The notes: generated by a model from the letters alone, not told the origin. A stretch of 64,000 nt of DNA from Microvirga makkahensis (GCF_009830105.1 NZ_WURB01000002.1:124001-188000), one strand, 5' to 3'. Counted from the stretch's first letter, positions 35,791 to 48,810 are shown. Program-made: numbers and translations.

Positions 35791-36639
35791 CGCGACACCG
35801 AGGATCAGCAGGCGGCGCAGCGTTCGCTCACCCATCTTCGAGGTGGCGCCCAGCTTCTGCTTACCTCCCGTCGAGTGCTGAAGCGGTGTCAAACCGATCC
35901 AGGCGGCAAAGTCCCGCCCTCGCTTGAAGGTCTCGGCCGGTGGCGCAAGCGCCGCCAGGGCGACTGCGGTCACCGGACCGATACCCGGAATGGTCATCAG
36001 CCGACGCGCTGTCTCGTTCTCTTTGGCCCGCTGGGCGACCTCGTGATCAAGGAGCGCAATCTGCTCGTCCAGGCGATGAAGTGTCTCGACCAGCATATGG
36101 AGGATCGGACGGGCGAGCTTTGGGATCGGCTCGTCCGGATCCTCAACTGCCTGCATAAGCTGCGGGGCGCGAGCCGGCCCTCTGGCCGCCACGATGCCGA
36201 ACTCGGCCAGATGGCCGCGCAACGCATTGATGATCTGGGTTCGCTGCTTCACCAGGAGATCCCGCGCCCGGAACACGAGGGCGGCGGCTTGGGTCTGCTC
36301 GCTCTTGGGAACCACAAAGCGCATGGTCGGGCGCTGGGCCGCCTCGCAGATCGCCTCGGCATCCGCCGCATCGTTCTTCTGGCGCTTGACAAAGGGCTTC
36401 ACGTAAGCGGGCCGGATCAGCCGAATGGTGTGACCCAGCCTGCCGATCTCACGCGCCCAATGATGCGCACTGCCGCAGGCCTCCATGGCCACCGTGCAGG
36501 GCTTCTGGCCGGCAAAGAAGGTCAGAACCTGGTGCCGCCGCAGCTTCTTGCGGAACAGCACCGCGCCTGATGCATCCGCCCCATGGACTTGGAACACGTT
36601 CTTCGCCAGATCCACGCCGATTGTGCGAACTTCTCCCAT
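35790..36639 (-). mobile_element. IS110-family transposase, 3'-truncated
   Basis: Starting at ATG 36639 (MGEVRTIGVDLAKNVFQVHG), the DEDD catalytic domain (ACGSAHHWAREIGRLG, KNDAADAEAICEA) and the C-terminal IS116/902 domain (TIPGIGPVTAVALAALAPPA, FAAWIGLTPLQHSTGGKQKL) are present. Homology ends after 'GERTLRRLLILGVAL' at about 35790, where the IS6 fragment begins on the other strand. The frame stays open through the antisense of the IS6, giving a chimeric C-terminus. Loss of the last ~50 residues probably inactivates it. Confidence 0.8.
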
Positions 36640-37049
36640 GGACGCCTCCCTCAAGTGGTGTTCAACACCTCCACTTTGGCACACCAAGGCCGTTGGGGGC
36701 GTCCACCCCATCAGAGCCGTCCAGTACAAGACCAGTTTCGGATCGAATACCGGCCGGTTGCTTTCGCCCTGAGAGCAAGATACCTTCACCATAAGAATAA
36801 CGACAGATCAGACCCGGAGGGTCGGCAGTCGGGAGAAGCGCTCTTGAGTCCGCAGGCAGCGGCGACGCTATGCGTCGCGGTGAGGGATGGCGCATACGGG
36901 CACGACAGGGCCCAACACGCGGCGAGACGGACCGCGGTGACGAATTTTGCCGGACAAGGAACAGCCCCCGCAATCCGACTTGAGCGGGCCGCGATCGCTC
37001 GTCTCGCTGTTGCCTATCCCTCTGCTGCTCGACCTTCAGGGAAGCGCCG
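36640..37049. other. IS110 end and glp promoter region
   Basis: The first ~150 bases are the non-coding 5' end of the IS110 element. The remaining ~250 GC-rich bases up to glpS probably hold the glp operon promoter. The glpD and glpR genes that often precede glpS in rhizobia are not present here. No other gene is recognised. Confidence 0.45.
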
Positions 37050-38138
37050 ATGACCATAGTCCTTAAAGGCGTCTCGAAGAAGGTCGGAGCCTCCACGCAT
37101 ATCGACGATGTCACTCTCGCCCTGGAGCGCGGCTCGCTGAACGTGCTTCTCGGTGCCACGTTGTCCGGGAAGACCTCCCTCATGCGGCTCATGGCCGGGC
37201 TCGATGCACCGACGAGCGGTCGCGTGCTGGTCGACGGCACAGATGTGACGGGCTGGCCCGTGCAGCGCCGCAGCGTGGCGATGGTCTATCAGCAGTTCAT
37301 CAATTATCCATCGCTCACCGTCTACGAGAACATCGCCTCGCCCCTGCGCGTCTCTGGCGTCGCCAGGAGTGAGGTCGACACCCGGGTGCGCGAGGCCGCC
37401 AAGCTGCTGAAGCTCGAACCCTATCTCGACCGCAAGCCGCTCAACCTCTCGGGCGGCCAGCAGCAGCGGACCGCCATCGCACGGGCCCTGGTGAAGGGCG
37501 CCGATCTCGTCCTCCTCGACGAGCCGCTGGCGAACCTCGATTACAAGCTGCGCGAGGAGCTGCGTGAGGAGCTGCCGCGGGTGTTTGCCGCCTCGGGCGC
37601 CATCTTCGTCTATGCCACGACCGAACCATCGGAAGCCCTGCTGCTCGGCGGCAACACGGCCACCCTGTTCCAGGGCCGGGTGACACAGTTCGGGCCGACC
37701 CCGCAGGTCTACCGCCAACCTCGCGATCTGGTCACCGCCCGCGTCTTCTCGGACCCGCCGCTCAACACCCTCACGGCCCGCAAGGCGGACGGGACCGCCA
37801 CCTTGAGCACGGGCGGGCAGATCCCCGCGACCGGACCTCTCGCCAGCGTTCCCGACGGCGAATACATCGTCGGGTTCCGGGCGCATCATCTGACTCTCGA
37901 ACCCGTGGGGACCCATGAGATCACCATCGCATCGAACGTGTCGGTCGCCGAGATCACGGGCTCCGAAAGCTACGTCCATCTCGACGCGGGCGACCATCGC
38001 TTCGTGGCCCTGGTACCGGGTGTAAGGCGCCTGGAGCCGAAATTGCCGGTCACCGCCTATCTCGATCCCCGCCGCCTCTTCCTCTTCGATGCGGATGGCC
38101 GGCTCGCCGCGACAGATCCCGCCCAGAAAGCCGCGTGA
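37050..38138 (+). CDS. glpS: glycerol ABC transporter ATPase GlpS
   Basis: A 362-aa MalK-like ATPase, the first gene of glpSTPQUV, the glycerol importer described in Rhizobium leguminosarum. Walker A is [10 protein letters not shown], the signature LSGGQQQR is intact, and Walker B is [11 protein letters not shown]. The switch His of the H-loop is replaced ([10 protein letters not shown] instead of VTHD). A C-terminal TOBE-like regulatory domain follows. It is expected to pair with GlpT as an asymmetric heterodimer. The ATG has AGGGAAG upstream. Confidence 0.9.
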   Translation: MTIVLKGVSKKVGASTHIDDVTLALERGSLNVLLGATLSGKTSLMRLMAGLDAPTSGRVLVDGTDVTGWPVQRRSVAMVYQQFINYPSLTVYENIASPLRVSGVARSEVDTRVREAAKLLKLEPYLDRKPLNLSGGQQQRTAIARALVKGADLVLLDEPLANLDYKLREELREELPRVFAASGAIFVYATTEPSEALLLGGNTATLFQGRVTQFGPTPQVYRQPRDLVTARVFSDPPLNTLTARKADGTATLSTGGQIPATGPLASVPDGEYIVGFRAHHLTLEPVGTHEITIASNVSVAEITGSESYVHLDAGDHRFVALVPGVRRLEPKLPVTAYLDPRRLFLFDADGRLAATDPAQKAA

Positions 38139-38148
38139 GGAAAGACCG

Positions 38149-39245
38149 ATGGCCCGCATCACGCTCGATCACCTCGCCCATGCCTACAAGGCCGATCCCC
38201 GCACGGCGGAGGATTACGCCCTCAAGGAGATCAACCACGTCTGGAGCCAGGGCGGCGCCTATGCCCTGCTGGGGCCTTCGGGCTGCGGCAAGACGACCCT
38301 GCTCAACATCATCTCCGGCCTCGTGCGCCCCACGCGCGGACGCGTGCTCTTCGACGACCTCGACGTGACGGATCTGGCCACGGAGGCGCGCAACATCGCG
38401 CAGGTGTTCCAGTTCCCCGTCGTCTACGACACCATGACGGTGCGCGAGAACCTCGCCTTCCCGCTCAAGAACCGAAACGTACCGCGCGACCGGACGGCCC
38501 GGCGGGTGGAGGAGATTGCCGGCCTCCTCGACCTCACCCGCGTGCTCGACCGCAAGGCGAGCAATCTCACGGCCGACATGAAGCAGAAGATCTCCCTCGG
38601 CCGCGGCCTCGTACGTCCCGACGTGGCGGCGATTCTGTTCGACGAGCCGCTCACCGTCATCGACCCGCACTTGAAGTGGCAGCTGCGCTCCACCCTGAAG
38701 GAGATCCATCGGGCGCTGGACATCACCATGATCTACGTGACGCACGACCAGACGGAGGCGCTCACCTTCGCCGACAAGGTCGTGGTCATGCACGACGGCG
38801 CCGTGGTGCAGACCGGCACCCCGGACGAGCTGTTCGAACGCCCTGCCCATACCTTCGTGGGCCACTTCATCGGCTCGCCGGGCATGAACATCCTGCCCTG
38901 CCGCGTCGAGGGCGCCACCGCCATCATCGGCAGCACGATGATTCCTCTCCGGCGCGCCTATCGCACCCTGTCCGGCGGCGAGCATATCGAGCTCGGAATC
39001 CGGCCCGAATTCGTTCAGCTCCAGCCGAAGGGGGCAGGCCTGCCCGTCCAGGTGCGGCGCATCGACGATATCGGGCGGGCGCGCATCGCCCGCGTGGAGC
39101 TGGGCGGCCGCCCCCTTGCCGCAAGCGTTCCCGACGGCGTCTCCATCGAAGGAAGCGAGGCCTCGCTCGTGCTCCATCCGAACCACGTCCACATCTACGC
39201 CAACGGGCACCTGGTCGCCGGAGAAACCTCGGGGGGACGCGCGGC

Positions 39246-39249
<4 letters not shown>
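38149..39249 (+). CDS. glpT: glycerol ABC transporter ATPase GlpT
   Basis: A 366-aa ATPase with Walker A GPSGCGKTTL, Walker B AILFDEPLTVID and an intact H-loop YVTHDQTEAL. The signature motif is degenerate: LTADMKQK stands where LSGGQQQR is expected. This complements GlpS, which has a good signature but no switch His. The start (38149) follows the glpS stop by 10 bases with a GAGGAAAG site. Its end overlaps glpP by 4 bases (ATGA). Confidence 0.9.
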
Positions 39250-41023
<1,774 letters not shown>

Positions 41024-41034
41024 AGGAGAACGTC

Positions 41035-41316
41035 ATGCCTGATCTCGCCTGGATGGCCTGGACCTGGCAGACCGGCCTTTTCTTCGCAGCCATCGCAAGC
41101 CTGCTGCTTCTCATGACGGGACTTGCCATTTACCGGCCAGAAACAGAGCGCGTCGGCATCCTGCGCATTCCCACCACGCGCGGCGACCGTCTGTTCATCT
41201 CGCTTTTGGGCTCTGCTTTCATCCACCTCGCCTGGCTCGGGCTCGTCGGTCCGGACCTGTGGTGGGCGTCTGCACTTTCGCTCCTCTATACGGCAGCGGT
41301 GTTCCGCTACGTGTGA
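41035..41316 (+). CDS. glpU: small membrane protein GlpU (DUF2160)
   Basis: A 93-aa protein with three predicted membrane segments (about residues 12-30, 50-70 and 73-90) and a conserved polar middle, 'YRPETERVGILRIPTTRGDR'. It is always found in this position in glp importer operons, and its exact role is unknown. It has a strong AAGGAG site. It may be an accessory subunit that assembles or stabilises the importer; that is inference. Confidence 0.85.
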   Translation: MPDLAWMAWTWQTGLFFAAIASLLLLMTGLAIYRPETERVGILRIPTTRGDRLFISLLGSAFIHLAWLGLVGPDLWWASALSLLYTAAVFRYV

Positions 41317-41406
41317 GGACAGAAGCATCAAGACCTTCGGTTCACCCGAACGGAAGGGATAGGACCGGCAGACAAGCTGGCTAGGGGGTAATCTGGGAGG
41401 ACAAGA

Positions 41407-43170
<1,764 letters not shown>

Positions 43171-43177
43171 TCGCGAC

Positions 43178-43204
43178 AGGCCCCGCCCTTGCGGGCGGGG
43201 CCTT
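43178..43204 (+). terminator. hairpin terminator after glpV
   Basis: A perfect 11-bp stem (AGGCCCCGCCC at 43178-43188 with GGGCGGGGCCT at 43193-43203) encloses a TTGC loop, 8 bases after the glpV stop. Only two T residues follow, so it is a strong GC hairpin with a short tail. It probably ends the glp transcript. Confidence 0.8.
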
Positions 43205-43225
43205 ACAGCACGAACCAACCCTTCT

Positions 43226-44024
43226 GGGGATTGTTGCATTAACCCTGGCGGTGTAACCCGGAGCGGCCAATTGAGGAGCCGTTCCGTTGTCGATTTTCAA
43301 GCGCCGCCGCTTTCCCGTTGAGATCATCCTGCTGTGCGTCCGCTGGTATTGCAAATACGGGATCAGCTATCGGGATGTCGCCGAAATGATGGAGGAGCGT
43401 GGCGTCAATGTCGACTCATCGACGATCTTTCGCTGGGTTCAGCGCTACGCGCCCGAGATCGAGAAGCGGGTCCGGCCATACCAGGGACCTCGGTCAGGCT
43501 CCTGGAGGGTGGATGAAACATACGTGCGGGTTGGCGGACGATGGAAGTACTTGTTTCGAGCCGTCGACAAACATGGCCATCTGATCGAGTTCATGCTCTC
43601 CGATCGCCGGAACACCGGAGCGGCTTACCGGTTCCTACGCAAAGCACTCAAGACGATGAGCGACTATCCTCCGTCCTCCATCACCACTGACAAGCTGGCC
43701 TCTTGCCCAAGGGCGATCCGACGTCTGAAACGTGAAGGCCACCTAGCGCATCCCGTGGAGCACCGCACTTCGAAGTATTTGAACAACATCCTCGAGGCAG
43801 ATCGTGGTGCACTCAAGCGCGTGATCCGACCGACCCGCGGCTTCCAGAGGATGAAAACGGCTTATGCGACCCTGAAGGGCTTCGAAGTGATGCGGACGAT
43901 CCGTCGTGGTCACTGCGTCCTGCGGAAATCCGGTGTCGATTTGTACTTCATGATGGGACTGGGCGATTTGAATGCAAATTTAGGCACTTCATGTGAGACC
44001 GAAGAGGTAGCCAGTCTCACATGA
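43226..44024 (+). mobile_element. IS6-family element, transposase with foreign 3' end
   Basis: The left terminal sequence GGGGATTGTTGCATTAACCC is at 43226-43245. The transposase frame starts at 43287 (MSIFKRRRFPVEIILLCVRW). The HTH and catalytic D, D, E are visible (SWRVDETYVRV, SITTDKLASCPRAI, NNILEADRGALKR). After 'IRRGHCVLRK' at about 43930 the normal end is replaced by 30 unrelated residues, and no right terminal repeat is seen. The element is therefore cut where the TniA/TniB transposon remnant begins. It lies 20 bases after the glp terminator. Confidence 0.82.
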
Positions 44025-44029
44025 AGTGC
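43984..44029. repeat. 16-bp perfect inverted repeat beside tniB
   Basis: GCACTTCATGTGAGAC (43984-43999) and its exact complement GTCTCACATGAAGTGC (44014-44029) are separated by 14 bases. The pair sits between the IS6 3' break and the tniB stop codon, where a transposon end would be expected. It may be the terminal or transposase-binding repeat of the TniA/TniB element. Confidence 0.7.
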
Positions 44030-44035
44030 AAACGG

Positions 44036-44929
44036 TCACGAGAAAGCAGCCTCCTTGTCGATTGCCGGCCGCCACGCCTCAACGGCCTCATCTGTGATTC
44101 TCTCTGTGCCTGTCCGAATGGCCTCAATGGCAAGTTCGTTCAATGTGGAGAAGACCTTGGCCGTGATCCCATCCGTGATGCGGGCGAGGTGCCGGAGGCT
44201 CTGGGCGGACAGGGAGGAGGGGCGTCGAAGCGGCACGCTCCGCAGGACGGGAGTCACGAGTGCTTGGAACTCGTCATCGGCCCTCCAGCGGGGAAGCGCA
44301 AGCTGGTCGAGGCGGCGCACCAGCTGGGCGTCGCCGGCAATGGCTTCACTTGCATCGACTATGCCCAGGCACACGAGTGAGGCTTTCAGCTCGTTGCTGA
44401 GGAACCGGAACAGCTGGAGGATGACACGCTGTTCGCGTGGGCTGCCCGCAAGCAGGTTGTGCACCTCATCGAAGACGAGCACACGGACATCGACCTGTTT
44501 CATCAACTTCAGTGTTCTTGTCTCCAGTTCGGCCAAGGGCACCGCGCGTTGCTCGAGGCCGGCATCCAGGGCCCTCAAGAGCTGGGCATAGATCCGACGC
44601 TCCCTCGGTCGCGAGGTCAGGGTCATTCCAAGTACCGGGATCGTCTCCAATCCATGGACTGGATGAACGATCAGCGGGTTATCGCGCCGGAACTTCTCGA
44701 CGAGCATCGTCTTGCCCATGCGGCTATGGGCGAAGATGGCAAGCCCTGGTGGCCGGGTCGAAGGCGGGTGGTCGCGCAAGGCTTGCATCAGTTCGAGGAC
44801 GCGCCGGGCTCTCGTGAAGCCCACCCAGCGTTCCGTTCGGATGGCTCGGATGCGGATATCCTCAGGACGGTCGAGCAGGGCCGCAGCTCCGGGCGCAAGA
44901 TGAGGCGGCAAAGGCTGCTCGACTGTCAT
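44036..44929 (-). CDS. tniB: TniB-type AAA ATPase of a Tn552/Tn5053-like transposon
   Basis: A 297-aa AAA+ transposition helper. The Walker A region is IFAHSRMGKTMLVEKF, Walker B is RVLVFDEVHNLLAG, and a sensor/arginine region is at 'RRLDQLALPRWRADDEFQAL'. Such proteins select and deliver target DNA to the DDE transposase. The gene follows tniA and overlaps its present 3' end by 68 bases; in the other frame the ancestral tniA stop would overlap the tniB start as ATGA. No tniQ or resolvase follows. Confidence 0.85.
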   Translation of the reverse strand: MTVEQPLPPHLAPGAAALLDRPEDIRIRAIRTERWVGFTRARRVLELMQALRDHPPSTRPPGLAIFAHSRMGKTMLVEKFRRDNPLIVHPVHGLETIPVLGMTLTSRPRERRIYAQLLRALDAGLEQRAVPLAELETRTLKLMKQVDVRVLVFDEVHNLLAGSPREQRVILQLFRFLSNELKASLVCLGIVDASEAIAGDAQLVRRLDQLALPRWRADDEFQALVTPVLRSVPLRRPSSLSAQSLRHLARITDGITAKVFSTLNELAIEAIRTGTERITDEAVEAWRPAIDKEAAFS

Positions 44930-46196
44930 CCCCAGAACTCCATGTCGTCGTCACCCTCGCGCATGGTCGCGGTGTCGAGACCCCTTTGAGCGGCGTCGGT
45001 GGGACCTCGTCGGGCACCTGCCTGGGTGGTCTGCGCGCAACCCGGCGGCGCGCCGCAGCGCTCGCCAGGGCCGCCGCATCCTCAATCTGCCGCTGTTGGG
45101 CAAGGGAGGCAAAGAGAGCTTCTTCGTTCAGGTCCCGCCGGCCCTGTTCGTAAAGGCGCTTCTTGGCGTTCTTCCACTCCCACCAGGTCACCGGCGGATG
45201 GGCCAGATTGCGGTAGCGGGCCTCGACAAAGCGTCTACCCGGCTGGCGCACGAAGATCCGGGAAAGGTCGCGTGGGTCGTACTTGACCAGCAGTTCGCCT
45301 CCCCGTCCGACATCCCGGGACAGAGCGTCTGACCAGTAGCGGATCTTCTCCAGATGAATGCCGTCTTTCGAGAGCCGGCGACGGGTCTCGGGGAGAAAGG
45401 CGGTCCAGAACGCCATACGATCCGGCGGCAGGTCGAAATCGACCTCGCCCTGAAGGTCACGCCAGACGGCAAGCGGCGGTCGCAGCAGGGTAGTGTGGAT
45501 CCGGTGATGGTACTTGCCGGCCACTTCGATCGCGAGCCAGACCCCAAGCTCGCGCAGGGTAAAGATGGAACGTCCCTCAGCATCGTAGTCACCGCGGAAC
45601 TTGGCATTCGAGAAGGTGGTGCCCGGCAGCAGGTGCACGGCACCCATCATAGTTCCGATGATGCGCTCGATGTGGCCGCCAAAGCGTGGGGCCGCAGGCG
45701 GCCGATACTGTAGCTTGATGCCATATTCGCGGCAGGCTGCCTTGAGGGCCCGCGAGTGGAACTCCGCGCCATTATCGCAGTGAAGAACTTGGGGCAGGCC
45801 TGCGACAGGCCAGTCAAGATCAAGACCTCGCTCATTGAGCCAAGCGCTTTTGCCGTAAACGGCATGCAGCAAGCATAGGCCAACAGAGGAGGCCGAAGGA
45901 GGGTCGAGCGAGAGATAGAAGCCTGCCACCATACGAGTGTGCACATCGATCGCGACGGTGAGCACAGGTCTCCCAATGGGACGGCGGTGCTCTTCATCCA
46001 CGACAATCACGTCAACCACAGTGTGATCGATCTGCCAGACTTCGTTCGGACGGTCAGCGATGTAGGTGCCTGGGCTGGGAGTAACCTTCGCGAGAACATC
46101 CCCCTCCCCTCGCCTGCGCGCGGTCTTCTGCAGGTCAAGTTCATTGACGCGGCGCTGAATTGTTCGGCGGTCTGGCAGCCGTAACGGCACCGTCAA
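44862..46196 (-). pseudogene. tniA: TniA-type DDE transposase, N-terminus lost
   Basis: A 444-codon frame of a Mu/TniA-family transposase (normally ~550-600 aa). The start at 46196 is a TTG inside an inverted-repeat sequence, and the N-terminal DNA-binding part is missing. The catalytic core is intact: Asp in EVWQIDHTVVDVIV, Asp in VLHCDNGAEFHSRA and Glu in RFGGHIERIIGTMM. The last ~20 codons appear frameshifted: another frame reads REGDDDMEFWG then a stop overlapping the tniB start. It is probably non-functional. Confidence 0.8.
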
Positions 46197-46327
46197 CTTA
46201 ACCGAGTAAAGGCTGTTTTCCGGCGATTTCAGCTATTCCCCGGCAGGTCTAAGCTATTGAAACTGCGTGACCGGCGCCGAACCTAAACACCAAAAATAGC
46301 AAGTAAAAGCGTTAAGTTGACGGTGCC
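46187..46327. mobile_element. 141-bp mini-element with 17-bp terminal inverted repeats (MITE-like)
   Basis: GGCACCGTCAACTTAAC (46187-46203) and its exact complement GTTAAGTTGACGGTGCC (46311-46327) flank 107 AT-richer bases without a coding frame. This is the structure of a non-autonomous mini-element or of two abutting IS ends. It sits at the break between the truncated tniA and a truncated IS110 transposase. No target duplication is evident. Confidence 0.7.
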
Positions 46328-46653
46328 ATCCGGATAACTTCAAGAACTCCCGTTCCGTCGGCGCCTGGTTGGGCCTGACCACCCGGCGCTACCAGTCGGG
46401 CGAGGTCGACTATGATGGTCATATCTCCCGGCGGGGCGACCGCCAGGTGCGAGGGCTTCTGTTTGAGGCAGCGACCGTCATCTTGACCCGCAGCTCGGCC
46501 GATAGCGGTCTGCAGACCTGGGGCCTCAAGCTTCGGGAGCGGGTCGGCTTCAAGCGGGCAGCCGTTGCGGTGGCGAGGAAACTCGCCGTGATCATGCATG
46601 CGATGCTCAAGACCGGCAGCTTCTTCGACCGGAGCATGGGTGCCGCGGCCTAA
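46328..46653 (+). pseudogene. IS110-family transposase, C-terminal fragment
   Basis: About 108 codons of the C-terminal IS116/110/902 domain remain: FKNSRSVGAWLGLTTRRYQS, then RGDRQVRGLLFEAATVILTR and ARKLAVIMHAMLKTGSFFDR. The start of the gene is cut by the 141-bp inverted-repeat element. It is a different IS110 lineage from the copy at 35.8-36.6 kb. Confidence 0.82.
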
Positions 46654-46972
46654 TCGTTTGAAGATCGCGCTCAGCCTCTGAGCGCGCTGAGACGTCCCTG
46701 CCGGGACGTGGGCCGAGCCATTCCGCTTGTTGGGATGCACCGCTGATGCAGCCGAGTGCGGCGTCCACATAGGAAGGCTCCTCCCGCGCAGTTCCATCAT
46801 GCGGCGACAGCTGTCGACCGCGAAGACGACCCTGCCCCCGGCATACGCTCACTCGGCGCAAGGTTGATCCGCCTGGACTGGGCTCTTCTGAGTACCCCCT
46901 CGACCCTGATCCCAGCGTCGAGCCAGTAAGCTCTTGAAGAAAACACTTGCAAAACGGCCCGCGATTAGACGA

Positions 46973-46998
46973 CCCCAACACAGAACCTCATGCTCTCC
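46973..46998. repeat. solo terminal repeat of the ISKra4-type element
   Basis: The 15 bases AACCTCATGCTCTCC (46984-46998) are identical to the outer terminal repeat of the element at 53733-56018, and the adjoining bases (CCCCAACACAG) are similar to its inner part. No transposase adjoins it here, so it looks like the relic of another copy. Confidence 0.55.
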
Positions 46999-47043
46999 TT
47001 TGCGGCCGCTGATAGCTTGATTGACATCACACCGGTACAACCT

Positions 47044-47085
47044 TAACATCTCGATTGCTTTAAATATAAAGCAATCGAGATGTTA
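47044..47085. repeat. 19-bp perfect hairpin
   Basis: TAACATCTCGATTGCTTTA (47044-47062) and its exact complement (47067-47085) enclose an AATA loop. It is AT-rich and lies between IS debris and the hydrolase gene. It could be a bidirectional terminator, an operator for a dimeric regulator, or a relic palindrome of a mobile element. Confidence 0.8.
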
Positions 47086-47270
47086 CCCTATCGAAGCGTT
47101 CGATCGAACCTGAAGTTCATACTTCAACTCGAAATCTGTTGCCGATGCATTCTCCATTGCGGGAGAATTCGAGACCGATTTCGGTTTAGTGGGTTCTGAC
47201 AGGTGATTTGGCAGCTGCAAAGTCAACAGACCTACAGAAACGGATAAAGTGCATACTGGGAGGAACAGTT

Positions 47271-48182
47271 ATGAAGAAGGTAGCGACTTTTCTAGTTTCT
47301 CTGACGATATCAATGGGCATCACCAGCGCAATTGCACAAAAGCAAGAGCGTCCAACGCTACCTGAGCTTCAGTTCGTCGAGATCCCAAAGCATGCTCAAA
47401 GTAAATACACGGGAGATCGTTGGAGCTTTATGGAGGCGGGTAGAACGGATGCACCACCAATCGTCTTCCTGCATGGCGTTGGCGCAAATTCGATGCACTG
47501 GCGATACCAGTACCATGATCTTGCTGACGACTTCAGGGTGATCGGCTGGAATGCCCCTGGATACATGCTCACCGACGCCTTAAAAGCCGAATTGCCTGGC
47601 TGCAAAGATTATGCGGACGCGTTGAAGGACTTTCTAGAAGCCATGAAGCTGGACCGGGTCAACATTGTCGGCAACTCCTTCGGCACGCGCGTCGCTCAAT
47701 GTTTCGGAATGCACTATCCAGATCGCATCATCAAATTGGCAATGACGGGCACCAGCCGCGGCCTTGATGTTTCTAAGGAAGAAGCAGACAAGACCATGGC
47801 CGAGCGAAAGCGCCAGGTTTCCAGCGGTGGCTATGGCTTTGGTGAGCGAGTGAACGCTCTTCTGGGCACGAACCCCTCACCAGAGACAGTGGAGACGGTC
47901 CGCCACGTTCTGCGGGCGACAAACCCTAAAGGTTTTCTGCACGGTGTTGGACTTGGTCTCGACTCAACCTATCAGCCGCACGTGTCTGGACCCAAGCTGA
48001 CCTTCCCTGTGCTGCTAATTCAGGGTGATTCTGACCGCGTGAACCCCCTCGAGGAGGAAGGTGCCGTTGTTCTGAAGCACCTGCCCAACGCCCGGATGGA
48101 GGTTCTAGAGAATATCGGTCATCTTCCCGAGGTTGAAGCACCGGAGCGGGTCAATGCTCTCCTGAGAGATTTCTTCAAATAA
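47271..48182 (+). CDS. secreted alpha/beta hydrolase
   Basis: A 303-aa protein with a signal peptide (KKVATFLVSLTISMGITSAI, cleavage about residue 22 after AQ). The hydrolase fold shows the oxyanion segment FLHGVGANSMHW, nucleophile Ser in VGNSFGTRVAQ, Asp in LIQGDSDRVNP and His in ENIGHLPEVEAPE. The GGGAGGAA site fixes the start. The substrate is unknown; the family includes esterases, lipases and epoxide hydrolases. It is an isolated gene downstream of transposon debris and has lower GC than the glp genes. Confidence 0.85.
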   Translation: MKKVATFLVSLTISMGITSAIAQKQERPTLPELQFVEIPKHAQSKYTGDRWSFMEAGRTDAPPIVFLHGVGANSMHWRYQYHDLADDFRVIGWNAPGYMLTDALKAELPGCKDYADALKDFLEAMKLDRVNIVGNSFGTRVAQCFGMHYPDRIIKLAMTGTSRGLDVSKEEADKTMAERKRQVSSGGYGFGERVNALLGTNPSPETVETVRHVLRATNPKGFLHGVGLGLDSTYQPHVSGPKLTFPVLLIQGDSDRVNPLEEEGAVVLKHLPNARMEVLENIGHLPEVEAPERVNALLRDFFK

Positions 48183-48603
48183 GTGGTGCATCTGGAAAGC
48201 CATGCAGCCAATGGCCGGAAGGCAATGTAGGGTAAGCGGTGCCAACGCCGGTTGCCTTCCGGCACTCGTGGATGATCGGCTTTAGCTCGGCATCGTTACT
48301 TAACGATCTGTGATCGGATGGCGCCGTATGACGGGTATGAAGAAGCCCCGTCAGTTGCTCGACGCCCGCCACCGTTTCACGGCTGAACTGCCTTGATCTA
48401 CCGCAATGGCCCAAGAATAGGTCAGAAATAGGAACACGCCTTCCGGACATGGCATGCTGCCTAGCGAACGCCCTTGTCCTCCGGGGATCCAAGTCTTCGA
48501 AACCGATCACGGAGACGATCACAGATGATCGACGAGAGGACCTTGACCTTGCTCCCAACCCCATCCTGTGGGCGCTCGCGCCATGCCTGTGGTTTAGGTC
48601 CGG
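48183..48603. other. intergenic, no gene recognised
   Basis: These 421 bases lie between convergent genes. A long open minus frame is present, but its composition (Arg/Ser/His-rich, no motif) and lack of a ribosome-binding site argue against coding. Confidence 0.4.
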
Positions 48604-48810
48604 CTATGGCAGGGCGTGAGCCGAGGCCGGCTTGATGTCGTTCGGCCGCACGATTTTCTCCTTGCCCGTCATGTTCTTGATCAGGTAGGCCGGCTGACGC
48701 TCGGCCCCGGCCGGGACAATGTTGACGACGCAATAGGTGCGTCCTTTCTCTCCGTCAGCGGCACCCTCGCTCAGGCGGACAAGCTGACCGATGTGAAACG
48801 TGGATCGCAT
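48604..48810 (-). CDS. conserved hypothetical protein (68 aa)
   Basis: A small basic protein beginning MRSTFHIGQLVRLSEG, with a strong AGGAGGG site 6 bases before the ATG. The pattern 'GQLVRL…Y.V..I.PAGAERQPAYLIKN' suggests a small beta-barrel of the type found in many short rhizobial hypotheticals, possibly SH3- or KOW-like. It lies near another small gene on the same strand (48871-49134). The function is unknown. Confidence 0.6.
   Translation of the reverse strand: MRSTFHIGQLVRLSEGAADGEKGRTYCVVNIVPAGAERQPAYLIKNMTGKEKIVRPNDIKPASAHALP

Larger units (their letters stand above)
46654..47270. other. IS debris, hairpin and promoter region
   Basis: These 617 bases hold the 3' end of the IS110 fragment, a solo end of the ISKra4-type element (46973-46998) and a long perfect hairpin (47044-47085). 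The AT-rich tail before the hydrolase gene probably contains its promoter. No gene is recognised. Confidence 0.5.

Noticed and set aside
48175..48564. 129-codon minus frame between the hydrolase and the 68-aa gene
   Set aside because: It overlaps the end of the hydrolase gene, has no ribosome-binding site and no protein-like motif.
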